Source of the DNA: Mycolicibacterium thermoresistibile
Lineage (GTDB): Bacteria > Actinomycetota > Actinomycetes > Mycobacteriales > Mycobacteriaceae
DNA: 64,000 nucleotides
Assembly: GCF_900187065.1 (NCBI RefSeq)
Contig: NZ_LT906483.1
Location: 868,001 to 932,000 of the forward strand
Direction of reading: 5' to 3'
Shown: positions 26,369 through 35,742 of the stretch, piece after piece
Numbering within the stretch: position 1 is the first letter of the stretch
How the letters are laid out: each line of letters opens with the position of its first letter
Notes under the pieces: model-generated
Told to the model about the DNA's origin: nothing
What the model saw: the letters and a program-made list of their open reading frames with translations, nothing else
Database searches by the model: none
Program-made: the position numbers and the translations under genes

Positions 26369-27397
26369 TTACAGCAGATCGCGCAGCGTCGCCAGCGCAG
26401 CGTCGACGTCGCGTTCGGTGGTCGCCCATGAGCACACGAACCGCACCACCGGCTCGAGAGGATCGGGCCGGTGCACCGCGTAGAGCTCGCTGAACCGCCG
26501 CTGCACCCCGGGATCGAGCGTGACGAACACCTCGTTGGCGTCGGTCGGGCTCGCCAACCGCAACCCCAGCGCGGTCAGGCCGGCGCTGAGCCGGGCCGCC
26601 ATCGCATTGGCGTGCCGCGCGGTGTCCAGCCACAGCCCGTCGGCGAAGAACTCCCGGAACTGCGCGGCGATGAAGCGTTGTTTGCTGGCGCGTTGCCCGA
26701 TCTGCTTCTGCACGTAGTCGATCCCCGGAAAGTGCGCCGGGCGGCGCACCAGGATCGCATCCCCGAACACCATCCCGTTCTTGGTGCCGCCGACGGTCAC
26801 GATGTCGGCGTCACCGATCGCCTGCGACGGGGAGACATCGAGGGCGGCAACCGCATTGGCGATCCGTGCGCCGTCGACGTGGACCAGCAGATCCAGCCGG
26901 TGGGCGTGGTCGACGAACTCGGCGATCGTCTCCGCCGGCCACACCCGGCCGTTCTCGGTGGACTGGGTGATGCTGACGAGGCGCGGCTGGGAGTGGTGCA
27001 CCGGTCCGCGCCGCGTCACCCGCCGGTCCAGCTCCGCCGGCGAGATCAGCCCGTCGACGCTGGGCAGCGGGGTCAGCTGCGCGCCGGACAGCCGCACCGG
27101 GCCGCCCGCCTCGTCGAGCAGCACGTGAGCGATGTCGCTGCACAGCATCTCCTGCCACGGCCGCACCGCCGAGGTCAGCGAGATGACATTGGCGGCGGTG
27201 CCGGTGAAGGTGAACAGCACCTCGGCGTCGGGGGAGTCGAACACCGACCGCAGGGTGTCGACGGCCTGTTCGGTGACCTCGTCGTGGCCGTAGGCCGCCA
27301 CGGCGCCCGTGTTGACCTCGTGCAGCGCTGCGAGCGCGCGGGGATGGGCAGGGGCGGCATTGTCGGAGGCGAAGGTGGCGGCGGGCACGTCGCCCAT
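26369..27397 (-). CDS. Low-specificity L-threonine aldolase-type PLP enzyme
   Basis: 342 residues from the ATG at 27397 (MGDVPAATFASDN), the family's usual start region and length; upstream codons in frame are not conserved-looking. Fold-type I aminotransferase-like: FTGTAANVISLTSAV binds the phosphate, 'LVHVDGARIANAVAAL' carries the PLP-stacking Asp, and VTVGGTKNGMVFGDAIL holds the Schiff-base Lys. It cleaves threonine or allo-threonine to glycine and acetaldehyde. It is divergent to the nitric oxide reductase operon and upstream of jetA on the same strand. Confidence 0.9.
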   Translation of the reverse strand: MGDVPAATFASDNAAPAHPRALAALHEVNTGAVAAYGHDEVTEQAVDTLRSVFDSPDAEVLFTFTGTAANVISLTSAVRPWQEMLCSDIAHVLLDEAGGPVRLSGAQLTPLPSVDGLISPAELDRRVTRRGPVHHSQPRLVSITQSTENGRVWPAETIAEFVDHAHRLDLLVHVDGARIANAVAALDVSPSQAIGDADIVTVGGTKNGMVFGDAILVRRPAHFPGIDYVQKQIGQRASKQRFIAAQFREFFADGLWLDTARHANAMAARLSAGLTALGLRLASPTDANEVFVTLDPGVQRRFSELYAVHRPDPLEPVVRFVCSWATTERDVDAALATLRDLL

Positions 27398-27462
27398 TGT
27401 GCTCGACGCCTGAGCCGACGCCGTGGGAGAAGCCAGGGCGGTGATCCGGCAGATCAACGCCG

Positions 27463-27475
27463 GGAATGCCATTCC
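27463..27475. promoter_or_regulatory. Perfect 13-bp palindrome upstream of the NO reductase
   Basis: GGAATGCCATTCC (arms GGAATG/CATTCC, central C) lies 73-85 bases before the norZ start, in the 150-base gap between divergent genes. It is a possible operator; it does not resemble a known NsrR site closely enough to name the regulator. Confidence 0.3.
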
Positions 27476-27547
27476 GCGGCGAGGACCGCCGGATTGGTCT
27501 ACCTTCCCTGCAAGGGCGCGCGATCGTGAATCCCGCGGGGGTGTGCA

Positions 27548-29941
27548 ATGGCCGAGCGGTCCACCGGGTCTGCGACCAAGACAGAGCTTGCCATCTCAAA
27601 GGGCTGGGTGCAGGGCGTCGCCCTGGTCTTCGTGTTCGGCTTCCTGGTCATGGGGCTGCTCGCCGCGCGGACCTACAGCGACTCCATGCCGCTGCCGCAA
27701 CGGGTCGTCGGCCCCACCGGCGAGACCGTCTTCACCGAGCAGGAGATCACCTCGGGGCAGCAGATTTTCCTGCGCCGCGGCCTGCAGCAGTACGGCTCGG
27801 TGGTGGGCCACGGCGGCTACCTCGGTCCCGACTACACCGCGGAATACCTGCGGCTGTCCGCCGACCGCGTCGCCGACGCACTGCGCGACCGCGGCGTGCC
27901 GGATCCGACCACGGCCGTCGTCGAGATGATGCGCACCAACCGCTACGACGAGGCCACCGGGACACTGCAGTTCACCGCCGAGCAGGTCGAGGCGTTCGAG
28001 GCGATCCGCGACCACTACGCCGACGTCTTCGGCACCGACTCCACCGAATACGGCCTGATCCCGCGGGTCATCACCGACCCGCAGGAAATTCACGACCTCA
28101 CAGCGTTCTTCAGCTGGACGGCCTGGGCCAGCGCGGCGCAGCGGGAGGGACACGCCTACTCCTACACCAACAACTGGCCACCCGAACAGCGCGTCAACAA
28201 CACCCCGACCGCCGACATCCTGGTCTGGTCGGCGATGTCGCTGGTCGCGCTGCTGGCCGGGCTCGGCGCGTTGTTCGCGCTCTACGGACGCTGGAGCCGC
28301 AGAATCGGCTGGCATGCCGCTGAAACCCCGTCGCTGGCGTTCCGGCAACCCGGCGAGGTGGCGATCACGCCGTCCCAGAAAGCGACCGCGTGGTTCTTCC
28401 TCGTCGTCGCCGTGCTGTTCCTGGGCCAGGCGGTGCTGGGCGGCGCCATCGAGCACTACCGCGCCGACCTCAGCAGCTTCTTCGGGCTGGACCTCGCGCG
28501 GATCCTGCCGTTCAACCTCGCCCGCACCTGGCACGTGCAGCTGTCGCTGCTGTGGACGGCGGCCGCGTTCCTGGCGGCGGGCATCTTCCTGGCGCCGATC
28601 ATCTCCGGGCGGGAACCGCGACGGCAGTCCTGGCTGGCCTACGGGCTGCTCGGCGCGCTGTTCGTCGTCGTCGCGGGCACCCTCACCGGTACCGCGCTGA
28701 GCACCTTCGGCGTCGAGTGGGCCAAGGGCTCCATCTTCTTCGACCAACAGTGGGAATACCTCGACCTGCCGCGGTTCTGGCAGATCCTGCTCGTCGTCGG
28801 GCTGTTCCTGTGGATCGCGATCATCTTCCGCTCGATCCGCTCCCGGCTGAGGACCGAGAGCAAACTGAACATGCCGTGGCTGTTCCTGTACGCCGGCCTG
28901 GCCATCCCGGCGTTCTACGCGGTCGGCATGCTCGCCACCACCCAGACGCATCTGACGGTGGCCGAGTTCTGGCGGTTCTGGGTGGTGCACCTGTGGGTCG
29001 AGGACTTCCTCGAACTGTTCACCACGGTCATGGTCGCCTACATCTTCGTGATGCTCGGCGTGGTGCGCCGCAAGATCGCCATCCAGTTGATCTTCCTCGA
29101 CGTCATCCTCTACTCGGCGGGCGGCGTCATCGGCACCATGCACCACCTGTACTTCTCCGGCACACCCGTCGAACACATGGCCCTCGGCGCGTTCTTCTCC
29201 GCGATGGAGGTCATCCCGCTGACCTTCCTCACCGTCGAGGCGTGGACGTTCCTGCAGCTCGGCTCGCGGCAACAGTCGCGCAGCCGCGCCCCGTTCCCAC
29301 ACCGGTGGGCGGTGATGTTCCTGGTCGCGGTCGGCTTCTGGAACTTCCTGGGCGCCGGGGTGTTCGGATTCCTGATCAACCTGCCGGTCGTGTCCTACTA
29401 CCAGATCGGCACCGCGCTGACCGCCAACCACGCGCACGGCGCGATGATGGGCGTCTACGGCATGCTCGCCGTCGGGCTGGCGCTGTTCGCGTTGCGCTAC
29501 ATCATCCCGGCGCAACGCTGGCCCGACAAACTGGCCAAGGTGTCGTTCTGGAGCCTCAACATCGGGCTGGCATGGATGGTGTTCGCCACCCTGCTGCCGC
29601 TGGGCGTGCTGCAGCTGTGGCACTCGGTCAACGACGGCTACTACGAGGCCCGCACGTTGGGCTATCTCACCCAGACCGGGAACGCGGTGCTGGAATGGCT
29701 GCGCCTGCCCGGGGACTTCCTGTTCATCCTCGGCGGCGTGCTGCCGTTCCTGTGGATCGCCTGGCTGGGCGTCCGGTACGGGATCAGGGCGACCACCCAC
29801 ACGCTGCCGCCCGAGACACTGTTCGTCGAGGAGCACGCCGAGGCCGCCGAGGACCGCACCGGGCTGGCGGTCGCCGCCACCAGCCGCTACGCCTCCGACC
29901 GCCGGGTCACCCCCGACGCCGAGCCGAGGGGCGGGCCGTGA
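27548..29941 (+). CDS. norZ: Quinol-dependent nitric oxide reductase (qNOR type)
   Basis: 797 residues, the qNOR length. A first membrane helix (residues about 19-42) is followed by an extracytoplasmic cytochrome c-like domain without any CxxCH haem motif (TSGQQIFLRRGLQQYGSV), which marks the quinol type. Twelve or so helices of the haem-copper oxidase fold follow, with metal-ligand histidines in VVHLWVEDFLELFTT, GTMHHLYFSG and ANHAHGAMMGVYGM. It reduces 2 NO to N2O with quinol electrons in the membrane, protecting against nitrosative stress. First of four overlapping genes. Confidence 0.93.
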   Translation: MAERSTGSATKTELAISKGWVQGVALVFVFGFLVMGLLAARTYSDSMPLPQRVVGPTGETVFTEQEITSGQQIFLRRGLQQYGSVVGHGGYLGPDYTAEYLRLSADRVADALRDRGVPDPTTAVVEMMRTNRYDEATGTLQFTAEQVEAFEAIRDHYADVFGTDSTEYGLIPRVITDPQEIHDLTAFFSWTAWASAAQREGHAYSYTNNWPPEQRVNNTPTADILVWSAMSLVALLAGLGALFALYGRWSRRIGWHAAETPSLAFRQPGEVAITPSQKATAWFFLVVAVLFLGQAVLGGAIEHYRADLSSFFGLDLARILPFNLARTWHVQLSLLWTAAAFLAAGIFLAPIISGREPRRQSWLAYGLLGALFVVVAGTLTGTALSTFGVEWAKGSIFFDQQWEYLDLPRFWQILLVVGLFLWIAIIFRSIRSRLRTESKLNMPWLFLYAGLAIPAFYAVGMLATTQTHLTVAEFWRFWVVHLWVEDFLELFTTVMVAYIFVMLGVVRRKIAIQLIFLDVILYSAGGVIGTMHHLYFSGTPVEHMALGAFFSAMEVIPLTFLTVEAWTFLQLGSRQQSRSRAPFPHRWAVMFLVAVGFWNFLGAGVFGFLINLPVVSYYQIGTALTANHAHGAMMGVYGMLAVGLALFALRYIIPAQRWPDKLAKVSFWSLNIGLAWMVFATLLPLGVLQLWHSVNDGYYEARTLGYLTQTGNAVLEWLRLPGDFLFILGGVLPFLWIAWLGVRYGIRATTHTLPPETLFVEEHAEAAEDRTGLAVAATSRYASDRRVTPDAEPRGGP

Positions 29942-30588
29942 CCGCGGACATCGGCGCCGGCGCGTGGCTGGCGATCGGTTACTCCGGACTGCTCGTCGTG
30001 ATCGCCTACGGCATCGACACTTTCGCCCGCCGGGCGGCGGCCAAGGTCGAGCAGCACCGCACCGGCGGGTTCGTCTACCACGAGGACCACGACGCGTGGC
30101 TGTGCCCGCAGGACCAGTGGTTGTGGCCGACCTCGTTCGATCCGGACAACCGGGTCATGCGGTACCGCGGTCGGCCGTCGATCTGCAACGCCTGCCCGGT
30201 CAAGCACACCTGCACCGGTTCCGACGACGGCCGCGAGGTGAGCCGCGCGGTGGACAGCTGGCCGGCCTCGGAGGCCGCACGCTTCCACCGCGGAATCGCC
30301 TGTGCCGTCAGTGTGATCGCGGTGATCTGGCCGCTGGCCGCGGCACCGGCGGCCGACACCGCGCCCGAGGCGCTGCTGTTGGCCGGGTGTGCGCTGGCGG
30401 CCGGACTGCTGTCGCTGCCGCTGTGGTCACACCTGCGCCGCACGCCGGCCGTCCCCGCCGGAGTGGTGTTCCGGTCACTTGACGACAACCTCGAGGAACG
30501 GAAGCGGTTGGCCGAGGCGGAATCCCGCCGCCGCACTTCCTACGCGTCGGATCGCCGACCGGATGGCCAGTCGCGAGAGGTGTTCTGA
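29938..30588 (+). CDS. Unrecognised membrane protein with a Cys4 cluster, NO reductase operon
   Basis: 216 residues from a GTG overlapping the norZ stop. One N-terminal membrane helix (about 9-29) is followed by a soluble part with four cysteines: Cys56 in WLCPQDQ and Cys83, Cys86, Cys92 in CNACPVKHTCTGS. Two further helices lie near 118-170 and a charged tail follows. The Cys pattern with CP(V/L)K-x-x-CT closely resembles the small zinc/Cys domain of IS1182-type transposases, unusual in a membrane protein. It could hold zinc or an Fe-S cluster and might sense NO or support NO reductase. No function is known to me; the role is inferred from gene order only. Confidence 0.75.
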   Translation: MTADIGAGAWLAIGYSGLLVVIAYGIDTFARRAAAKVEQHRTGGFVYHEDHDAWLCPQDQWLWPTSFDPDNRVMRYRGRPSICNACPVKHTCTGSDDGREVSRAVDSWPASEAARFHRGIACAVSVIAVIWPLAAAPAADTAPEALLLAGCALAAGLLSLPLWSHLRRTPAVPAGVVFRSLDDNLEERKRLAEAESRRRTSYASDRRPDGQSREVF

Positions 30589-31421
30589 TGAGCGGGTGGC
30601 CGGCAGTCGTCATCGTCCTCGCGGTGGTGGTGTCGGCGGTGGCCGTCGCCTCGCTGCGGATCGTCAAGGAGTACGAGCGCGGGGTGGCGTTCCGACTCGG
30701 CCGGCTGCGCGGACCGCTCGGCCCCGGCATCGTCGTCGTGCTGCCCGGCATCGACAAGATGGTGCGCGTCGACCTGCGCACGGTGACCCTGACCATCCCA
30801 CCGCAGGAGGTCATCACCCGCGACAACGTGACGGCCCGCGTCAACGCCGTCGTGCTGTTCCGGGTGACCGATCCGGTGAAATCGGTGATGGCGGTGGAGA
30901 ACTTCGCGGTCGCGACATCGCAGATCGCCCAGACCACGCTGCGGTCGGTGGTGGGGCGCGCCGACCTCGACACCCTGCTCGCGCACCGCGCCGACCTCAA
31001 CGAGGACCTGGCCGCCTCGATCGCCAGGCAGACCGAGCCGTGGGGGATCAGGGTGGAGGTCGTGGAGATCAAGGACGTCGAGATCCCCGAGATGATGCAG
31101 CGCGCGATGGCCCGGGAGGCCGAGGCGGAACGGGAACGACGGGCGAAGGTGATCAGTGCGCGCGGCGAACTGCAGGCGTCGGCCGAACTCCGCGACGCCG
31201 CGGTGACCCTCAGCGAGAGTCCGGCGTCGCTGCAACTGCGTTATCTGCAGACCCTGCTCGAACTGGGTGCGGATCAGAACTCCACCGTGGTGTTCCCGTT
31301 GCCCATCGACATCATCGGCCCGTTCGTCGAAGGGGTGCGCCGGATCCGGGCCGAGGGACTGCAGCAGGACGCCCCGGGCGACGGCGTTCCCCACATCAGG
31401 AGGGTGAGATCCGATGAGTAG
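30588..31421 (+). CDS. SPFH/stomatin-like membrane protein (slipin type)
   Basis: 277 residues. A single N-terminal membrane segment (about 4-22) leads into the SPFH domain, with 'VKEYERGVAFRLGRLRGPLG', 'ITRDNVTARVNAVVLFRVTD' and a C-terminal helix rich in Ala/Glu (MQRAMAREAEAERERRAKVI). Bacterial slipins oligomerise in membrane microdomains and are often paired with an NfeD protease partner, which is not present here. The start overlaps the previous stop (TGATG), placing it in the NO reductase operon as a probable scaffold. Confidence 0.9.
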   Translation: MSGWPAVVIVLAVVVSAVAVASLRIVKEYERGVAFRLGRLRGPLGPGIVVVLPGIDKMVRVDLRTVTLTIPPQEVITRDNVTARVNAVVLFRVTDPVKSVMAVENFAVATSQIAQTTLRSVVGRADLDTLLAHRADLNEDLAASIARQTEPWGIRVEVVEIKDVEIPEMMQRAMAREAEAERERRAKVISARGELQASAELRDAAVTLSESPASLQLRYLQTLLELGADQNSTVVFPLPIDIIGPFVEGVRRIRAEGLQQDAPGDGVPHIRRVRSDE

Positions 31422-31800
31422 CACCGCACCCGAGCCGGGCGTGGACGAACCCGACACCGGCGCCGACCCCGGCCTCGGTAGAGCCCCAGATGACAGGGCT
31501 CCAGATGACAGGGTTCCAGACGACAGGGCTTCAGGTGACGGTCGTCCCGTGGTGCTCGAACCCACCCCGCCCGGCATGTGGGGCATGATGCTGGGCACGG
31601 CCGTCGCCGTGCTGGCTCCGCTGTTCGGCTTCCTGGTGGGCGGAATGTTCGGGCCCGGCACGACGGGCGACACCGTCGACCCGATGTTCCTGTCACTGTT
31701 CACCGGCATCGTGATCGGCGGTGTCGGCCTGCTGGTGGCCATCGCGGGCGGCGCGCGGCTGTGGCGGCACTTCCACCACCGCGACGCCACCGACACCTGA
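31414..31800 (+). CDS. Small membrane protein at the end of the NO reductase operon
   Basis: 128 residues overlapping the SPFH gene by eight bases. The N-terminal third is acidic and repetitive (APDDR-type repeats). Two membrane segments follow ('MMLGTAVAVLAPLFGFLVGG' and LFTGIVIGGVGLLVAIAGGA), and the tail is His/Arg-rich. Not recognised. The two-helix topology could substitute for the missing NfeD-type partner of the SPFH protein, but there is no sequence evidence for that. Confidence 0.7.
   Translation: MSSTAPEPGVDEPDTGADPGLGRAPDDRAPDDRVPDDRASGDGRPVVLEPTPPGMWGMMLGTAVAVLAPLFGFLVGGMFGPGTTGDTVDPMFLSLFTGIVIGGVGLLVAIAGGARLWRHFHHRDATDT
31483..31542. repeat. Four 15-bp tandem repeats
   Basis: Units of the type GCTCCAGATGACAGG, with the fourth diverged. 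They encode the APDDR-like repeats of the small membrane protein. Confidence 0.85.
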
Positions 31801-31804
31801 ACCG

Positions 31805-34144
31805 TCAGCGGGCGTTGAGCCAGGCGAAGAACTCGTCGGCGCAGAACACCGGCTTACCGTATTCGGCGGCCTTGCGGGCCTTTCCGGACTGGGTGCCGAC
31901 CTCGGCGGTGACCAGCACATCGCAGCGGGTCTTCGTCACGTTCTTCACCGGGGTCAACCCCGCCGACGCGGCCAGCTTCTCCATCTCCTCGCGCTCGACG
32001 GTGCGACCGGTGTCGTCCTGCACGGTGCCGGTGAAACAGATCCGCGCACCGGGTGTCAGCACGGCCGCGATGTCGGGACGCTGCCCGTCGGCCGCCGCGA
32101 TGTCGAACCGCACGCCCAGCAGCCGGCCCGCCTCGCCCAGCCGCGCCGCCACCTCGGCCGGCAGCGCCACCCGCGCGGCCGCGGCCCGCAGCTGATCGGC
32201 CACCGCCTGCCGGGCCGCGGCATCCCACGACGAGTCCAGGTCGTGCGCCGGGGCGGGCTCGCCCAGCAGCACCGCGCTGACGTCGCGGCTGACCCGCAGC
32301 AGTGCCGACAATCCCGGCAGGTGCTCGGCCGCCGGGGTCGGCACCTCGGGGTCACGGCTGAGCAGAAGTCCCGACGACGCCACCGATTCCGGTTCGTCGA
32401 ACGCCGACGACCCGTCCTCCCCGTCGAGCCCGCGGTGCGCGGCCAACGCCGACCGGGCCCGCTCCAGTGCGGTGCGGCCGGTGATCCGCGCCCCGCGCAG
32501 CTCGACCCCCAACGGCATCGCCGTCACATGGCCGAGCCGTTTGAGCTCGAAGTCGACCAGGCCCAGCTGCTCGTCCACCCCGGCCCCGACCGGGGTGCAG
32601 CCGGCCAGCATCGGCGCGATCACGGCCCACGCCTCGGCCAGCGTGGGCGCCAGCAACACATCGGACACGCTGATCCCGAACGCCGTTCGCGCATCGGCGA
32701 GATCGCGCTGCGGGTTGATCAACGTGCTGATGGCGGTGCCGTCGTCGAACGCCACCGCCAGCTCCACCGGCCGTGGCCGCGACATCCGCCCCTCGTCCCC
32801 GACCGTCAACAGCCCGAGCGCGCAGTAGCGCCGGGCACCCGGCCCACCGCCCGAGGTGCGCAGGAACCGGGCGACCCGCCGGTCGGTCTTCAGATCCTTC
32901 GGCAGCACCGGGCGCCGGAGCACCAGCCCGGACAACGACGTGCAGCGGCTCAGCGCCACATACAGCTGGCCGGTCGAGAACATCCCGCCGGACAGGTCGA
33001 CGATCACCCGGTCCAGGGTCTGGCCCTGGCTCTTGTGGATGGTGATCGCCCACGCCGGCTTGAACGGCAGCTGGGTGTAGGAGCCGACGACCTGCCGGCC
33101 CAGCGACGAACCGGACACCACCGGCCGGGTGGCCTCCCAGGTGTAGGGCGCCACCTCGGCGACCGACCCGTCGCGGAACTCCACCTCCACGACCGCGCCG
33201 TGCCGGTCGTAGCCCACCCCGACCACCCGGCCGACGCTGCCGTTGACCCAGCGGTTGAACGGGTCGTTGTTGAGCATCATCACCTGCGCGCCGACCTTGA
33301 ACCGCAGCGTCTCCTCGACCGGCGGGTCGAACAACGATAGATCACCGGAGGTGCGGGCGTGGTGGGTCATCTCGTCCCCGGGCAGCCGCTCCAGCTGTTG
33401 GCGGTTGCGGGCCGTCACCAGCCGGTTGGTCGGCGCCAGCGTCAACCAGAACTCGTCGTCGGGCGGCACAAAATCCTTGTCGGCGCGGGCGTTGAGCTGC
33501 TCCTGCGCGTGGCCGAGCAGCACACCTTCGCGGATCTCGTTGAGGATCGCGGTCATCCGGTCGTCCCCGAGCTGGCGGAACACCGTCGTCAGCGACACGG
33601 TGGGGAAGTCCCCGCGCCGGAACGAGTGCGCCGAGAAGAAGTACGGCGTCTCGTAATACGGTGCGCCGGAAAAGAACACCGCCTCGTGCTCGTTGACCAC
33701 CGGCGGCAGCTGATACAGATCGCCGACCAGCACGACCTGCACCCCGCCGAACGGTGCGCCCGGCTGCGGGCCGTAGCGCCCCAGGGCGGCCGCCACCATG
33801 TCGAACACGTCGGCGCGCAGCATCGACGCTTCGTCGATGATCAGCGTCTGCAGCGACGCCAGCGTCCTGGTGAACCGGCCCGGCCGGTAGCCGCCGGACC
33901 GGACGTCGTCGAGGGTCGTGGTGGTGCGGAACCCGAACAGCCGGTGGATGGTGTGACCGTCGACATTGAGCGCGGCGATCCCGGTGGGTGCCACCACGAC
34001 GACATTGCGGTCGGTCTCGGCCATGAACAGCCGGATCAGCGTCGACTTGCCGGTGCCGGCCTTACCGGTGAGGAACAGGTTGCTGCCGCCGGCGAGCAGA
34101 TCGAGTGCGTGGCGGAATTCGTCGGTGACAACGATCCCGGACAT
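31805..34144 (-). CDS. PIF1-like superfamily 1 helicase with C-terminal BRCT domain
   Basis: 779 residues. Walker A GKAGTGKS is at 27-34, followed by 'VVVVAPTGIAALNVDGHTIH' and Walker B TLIIDEASM as in PIF1/RecD2-like helicases. A later motif (PAWAITIHKSQGQTLDRVIV, then YVALSRCTSL) completes the core within about 430 residues. After a variable region, the last ~80 residues (ARICFTGTVQDDTGR to FCADEFFAWLNAR) form a BRCT domain like that of NAD-dependent DNA ligase or replication factor C. Probable 5'-3' DNA helicase in replication or repair, with the BRCT domain recruiting partners. Convergent with the NO operon, four bases apart. Confidence 0.9.
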   Translation of the reverse strand: MSGIVVTDEFRHALDLLAGGSNLFLTGKAGTGKSTLIRLFMAETDRNVVVVAPTGIAALNVDGHTIHRLFGFRTTTTLDDVRSGGYRPGRFTRTLASLQTLIIDEASMLRADVFDMVAAALGRYGPQPGAPFGGVQVVLVGDLYQLPPVVNEHEAVFFSGAPYYETPYFFSAHSFRRGDFPTVSLTTVFRQLGDDRMTAILNEIREGVLLGHAQEQLNARADKDFVPPDDEFWLTLAPTNRLVTARNRQQLERLPGDEMTHHARTSGDLSLFDPPVEETLRFKVGAQVMMLNNDPFNRWVNGSVGRVVGVGYDRHGAVVEVEFRDGSVAEVAPYTWEATRPVVSGSSLGRQVVGSYTQLPFKPAWAITIHKSQGQTLDRVIVDLSGGMFSTGQLYVALSRCTSLSGLVLRRPVLPKDLKTDRRVARFLRTSGGGPGARRYCALGLLTVGDEGRMSRPRPVELAVAFDDGTAISTLINPQRDLADARTAFGISVSDVLLAPTLAEAWAVIAPMLAGCTPVGAGVDEQLGLVDFELKRLGHVTAMPLGVELRGARITGRTALERARSALAAHRGLDGEDGSSAFDEPESVASSGLLLSRDPEVPTPAAEHLPGLSALLRVSRDVSAVLLGEPAPAHDLDSSWDAAARQAVADQLRAAAARVALPAEVAARLGEAGRLLGVRFDIAAADGQRPDIAAVLTPGARICFTGTVQDDTGRTVEREEMEKLAASAGLTPVKNVTKTRCDVLVTAEVGTQSGKARKAAEYGKPVFCADEFFAWLNAR

Positions 34145-34227
34145 GGCCGCACTCTAGCCCCGGCCCGCTCGACGGATCCTGTCGGTGGGCCGGTACCCGC
34201 CCCACCGGGGCTGGGGGAGGACCTCGG

Positions 34228-34614
34228 TCAGAGGCCGCTGGGATCGTCGGGCACGTCGACGGCGTACTTCTGCAGCGCCTCCAGCGGCACCACCTCGAGG
34301 GTGGCTTCGTGGGTGGCGGCCAGCACCACCGGCGCCGCGTAGCCGTCCTCGTAGGCGCGCAGCCAGTTCAACGCGGTGACGCACCAGCGGTCGCCGGGGG
34401 TCAGGCCCGGGAACCGATACTCGGGCCGCGGCGTGGACAGATCGTTGCCGATCGCGCGCTGATGTGCGAGGAATTCCGCGGTGACGACCGCGCAGATCGT
34501 GTGCCGGCCCAGATCCTGCGGGCCGGTGGAGCAGCAGCCGTCCCGGTAGAAGCCGGTCATCGGCTCCGTGCCGCACACCTGCAGCGGCCCACCGAGGACG
34601 TTGAGTTCGGGCAC
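34228..34614 (-). CDS. DUF2237-family protein
   Basis: About 128 residues from the GTG at 34614; an ATG at 34638 is also in frame. The sequence has the family landmarks LNVLGGPLQVCGTEPMTGFY, DGCCSTGPQDLGRHTICAVV and PGDRWCVTALNWLRAYEDG. Five conserved-looking cysteines and several acidic residues are present. Small cytosolic proteins of this family are widespread; no biochemical function is established. It is single, with 93 bases to the next gene on the same strand. Confidence 0.85.
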   Translation of the reverse strand: MPELNVLGGPLQVCGTEPMTGFYRDGCCSTGPQDLGRHTICAVVTAEFLAHQRAIGNDLSTPRPEYRFPGLTPGDRWCVTALNWLRAYEDGYAAPVVLAATHEATLEVVPLEALQKYAVDVPDDPSGL

Positions 34615-34707
34615 GGCTCCAGTATGGCGCGGCCACACGGTGATCGACGCGCACCCGCCGGAGTGTCGTCCACCGGATCGCCGCGGCGTGAACGAACCGG
34701 GGAGCGT

Positions 34708-35721
34708 TCAGTTGTTCGGGATCTTGTTGATCTGCTTGACGATCCGTCTCAGCAGTGCGTCGTCGGAGTCGATGTGCAGGACGATCGGTTCCACCTCGAC
34801 GGTGCCGGTCGCGTAGCGCAGCAGAACCGGCATCTCCTCGACCCGGGCCACGAAATCGTCGATGAACCGCTGGAAGCCCCGCAACGGCGCGTCGGTGAGC
34901 CGGGCGCAGTCCTTCAGCAGCTCGATGTAGCGGCTGGCCGCGTGCGCTTCCCGGCAGCGTTCCGACAGCGCGAGGAACCGGTCGTGATAGTCCATCAGCC
35001 GGTGCGCGGTGTGCACGATGCCGTCCGCATCGGCGGTGCCCTCATCGCCGGGCGCGCCGAACATGTTGGTGAACGCCGGGGTGCGCATGAAACTCTCCAC
35101 GCCGTCGATCAGCAATATGAAGTCGTCGAGAAGTTCGGCGATGAACCCGCCGACCTCCCACCCGGTGATCAGGCGCTCTCCGGTGGGCTTGGTGAAACCC
35201 AGCGCGCTGTCACGCAGCCGGTCCTGCAGCGGTGCCCGCCGCTGTACCAGCACCGAGGCGAACGCGGCCCACCGCCAGCACGGCGGCTTCTTCTCGAGCA
35301 GCTCGGTCAGCTCGAACCAGGAGTGAACGACCGAGGCCACCTCCGGGAAATCCGGCGGAGGCTCGTCGAGGAACGCCGCCGCCGGCGGGGGCGGGGAGAC
35401 CTTGCGCATGGCGTCGGCGCCGTCCGGGCCGTAGACGCCCCGGTCGTCGCCGTGGATGATCCAGCGGTGCTGCTCATCGGCGCGGCGGGCCAGCTCGGCC
35501 CGGCGCTCGGCGGCGTCGTCCAGACGCCCCCGGATCCGCGGCGCCAGTCTGCGGACTGCGAAAACCACGCCGACCAGCACGGCCGCCCCGAGCACCCACC
35601 AGAAGAACTCCACCATCAAGCAGATGACCAGCGCCAGCGCCGCCACGAACGCGACGCCGCTACCGCCGGCTCCCCCCCTTTGCCGTCGCCATGGCCTGAC
35701 CGTACGACGACGCACCGACAC
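34708..35721 (-). CDS. Conserved mycobacterial membrane protein, function unknown
   Basis: 337 residues from a GTG at 35721. A basic N-terminus precedes a hydrophobic hairpin (VAFVAALALVICLMVEFFWWV and LGAAVLVGVVFAV). A cytosolic helical domain follows, with DEQHRWIIHGDDRGVYGPDG, and about 250 residues of predicted helices without recognised motifs. The gene on the opposite strand starts only 21 bases away, so the two share a very short divergent promoter region, or the true start is further in. No function is inferred. Confidence 0.8.
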   Translation of the reverse strand: MSVRRRTVRPWRRQRGGAGGSGVAFVAALALVICLMVEFFWWVLGAAVLVGVVFAVRRLAPRIRGRLDDAAERRAELARRADEQHRWIIHGDDRGVYGPDGADAMRKVSPPPPAAAFLDEPPPDFPEVASVVHSWFELTELLEKKPPCWRWAAFASVLVQRRAPLQDRLRDSALGFTKPTGERLITGWEVGGFIAELLDDFILLIDGVESFMRTPAFTNMFGAPGDEGTADADGIVHTAHRLMDYHDRFLALSERCREAHAASRYIELLKDCARLTDAPLRGFQRFIDDFVARVEEMPVLLRYATGTVEVEPIVLHIDSDDALLRRIVKQINKIPNN

Positions 35722-35742
35722 ACCTGGCGTAGGCTCGGGGGC

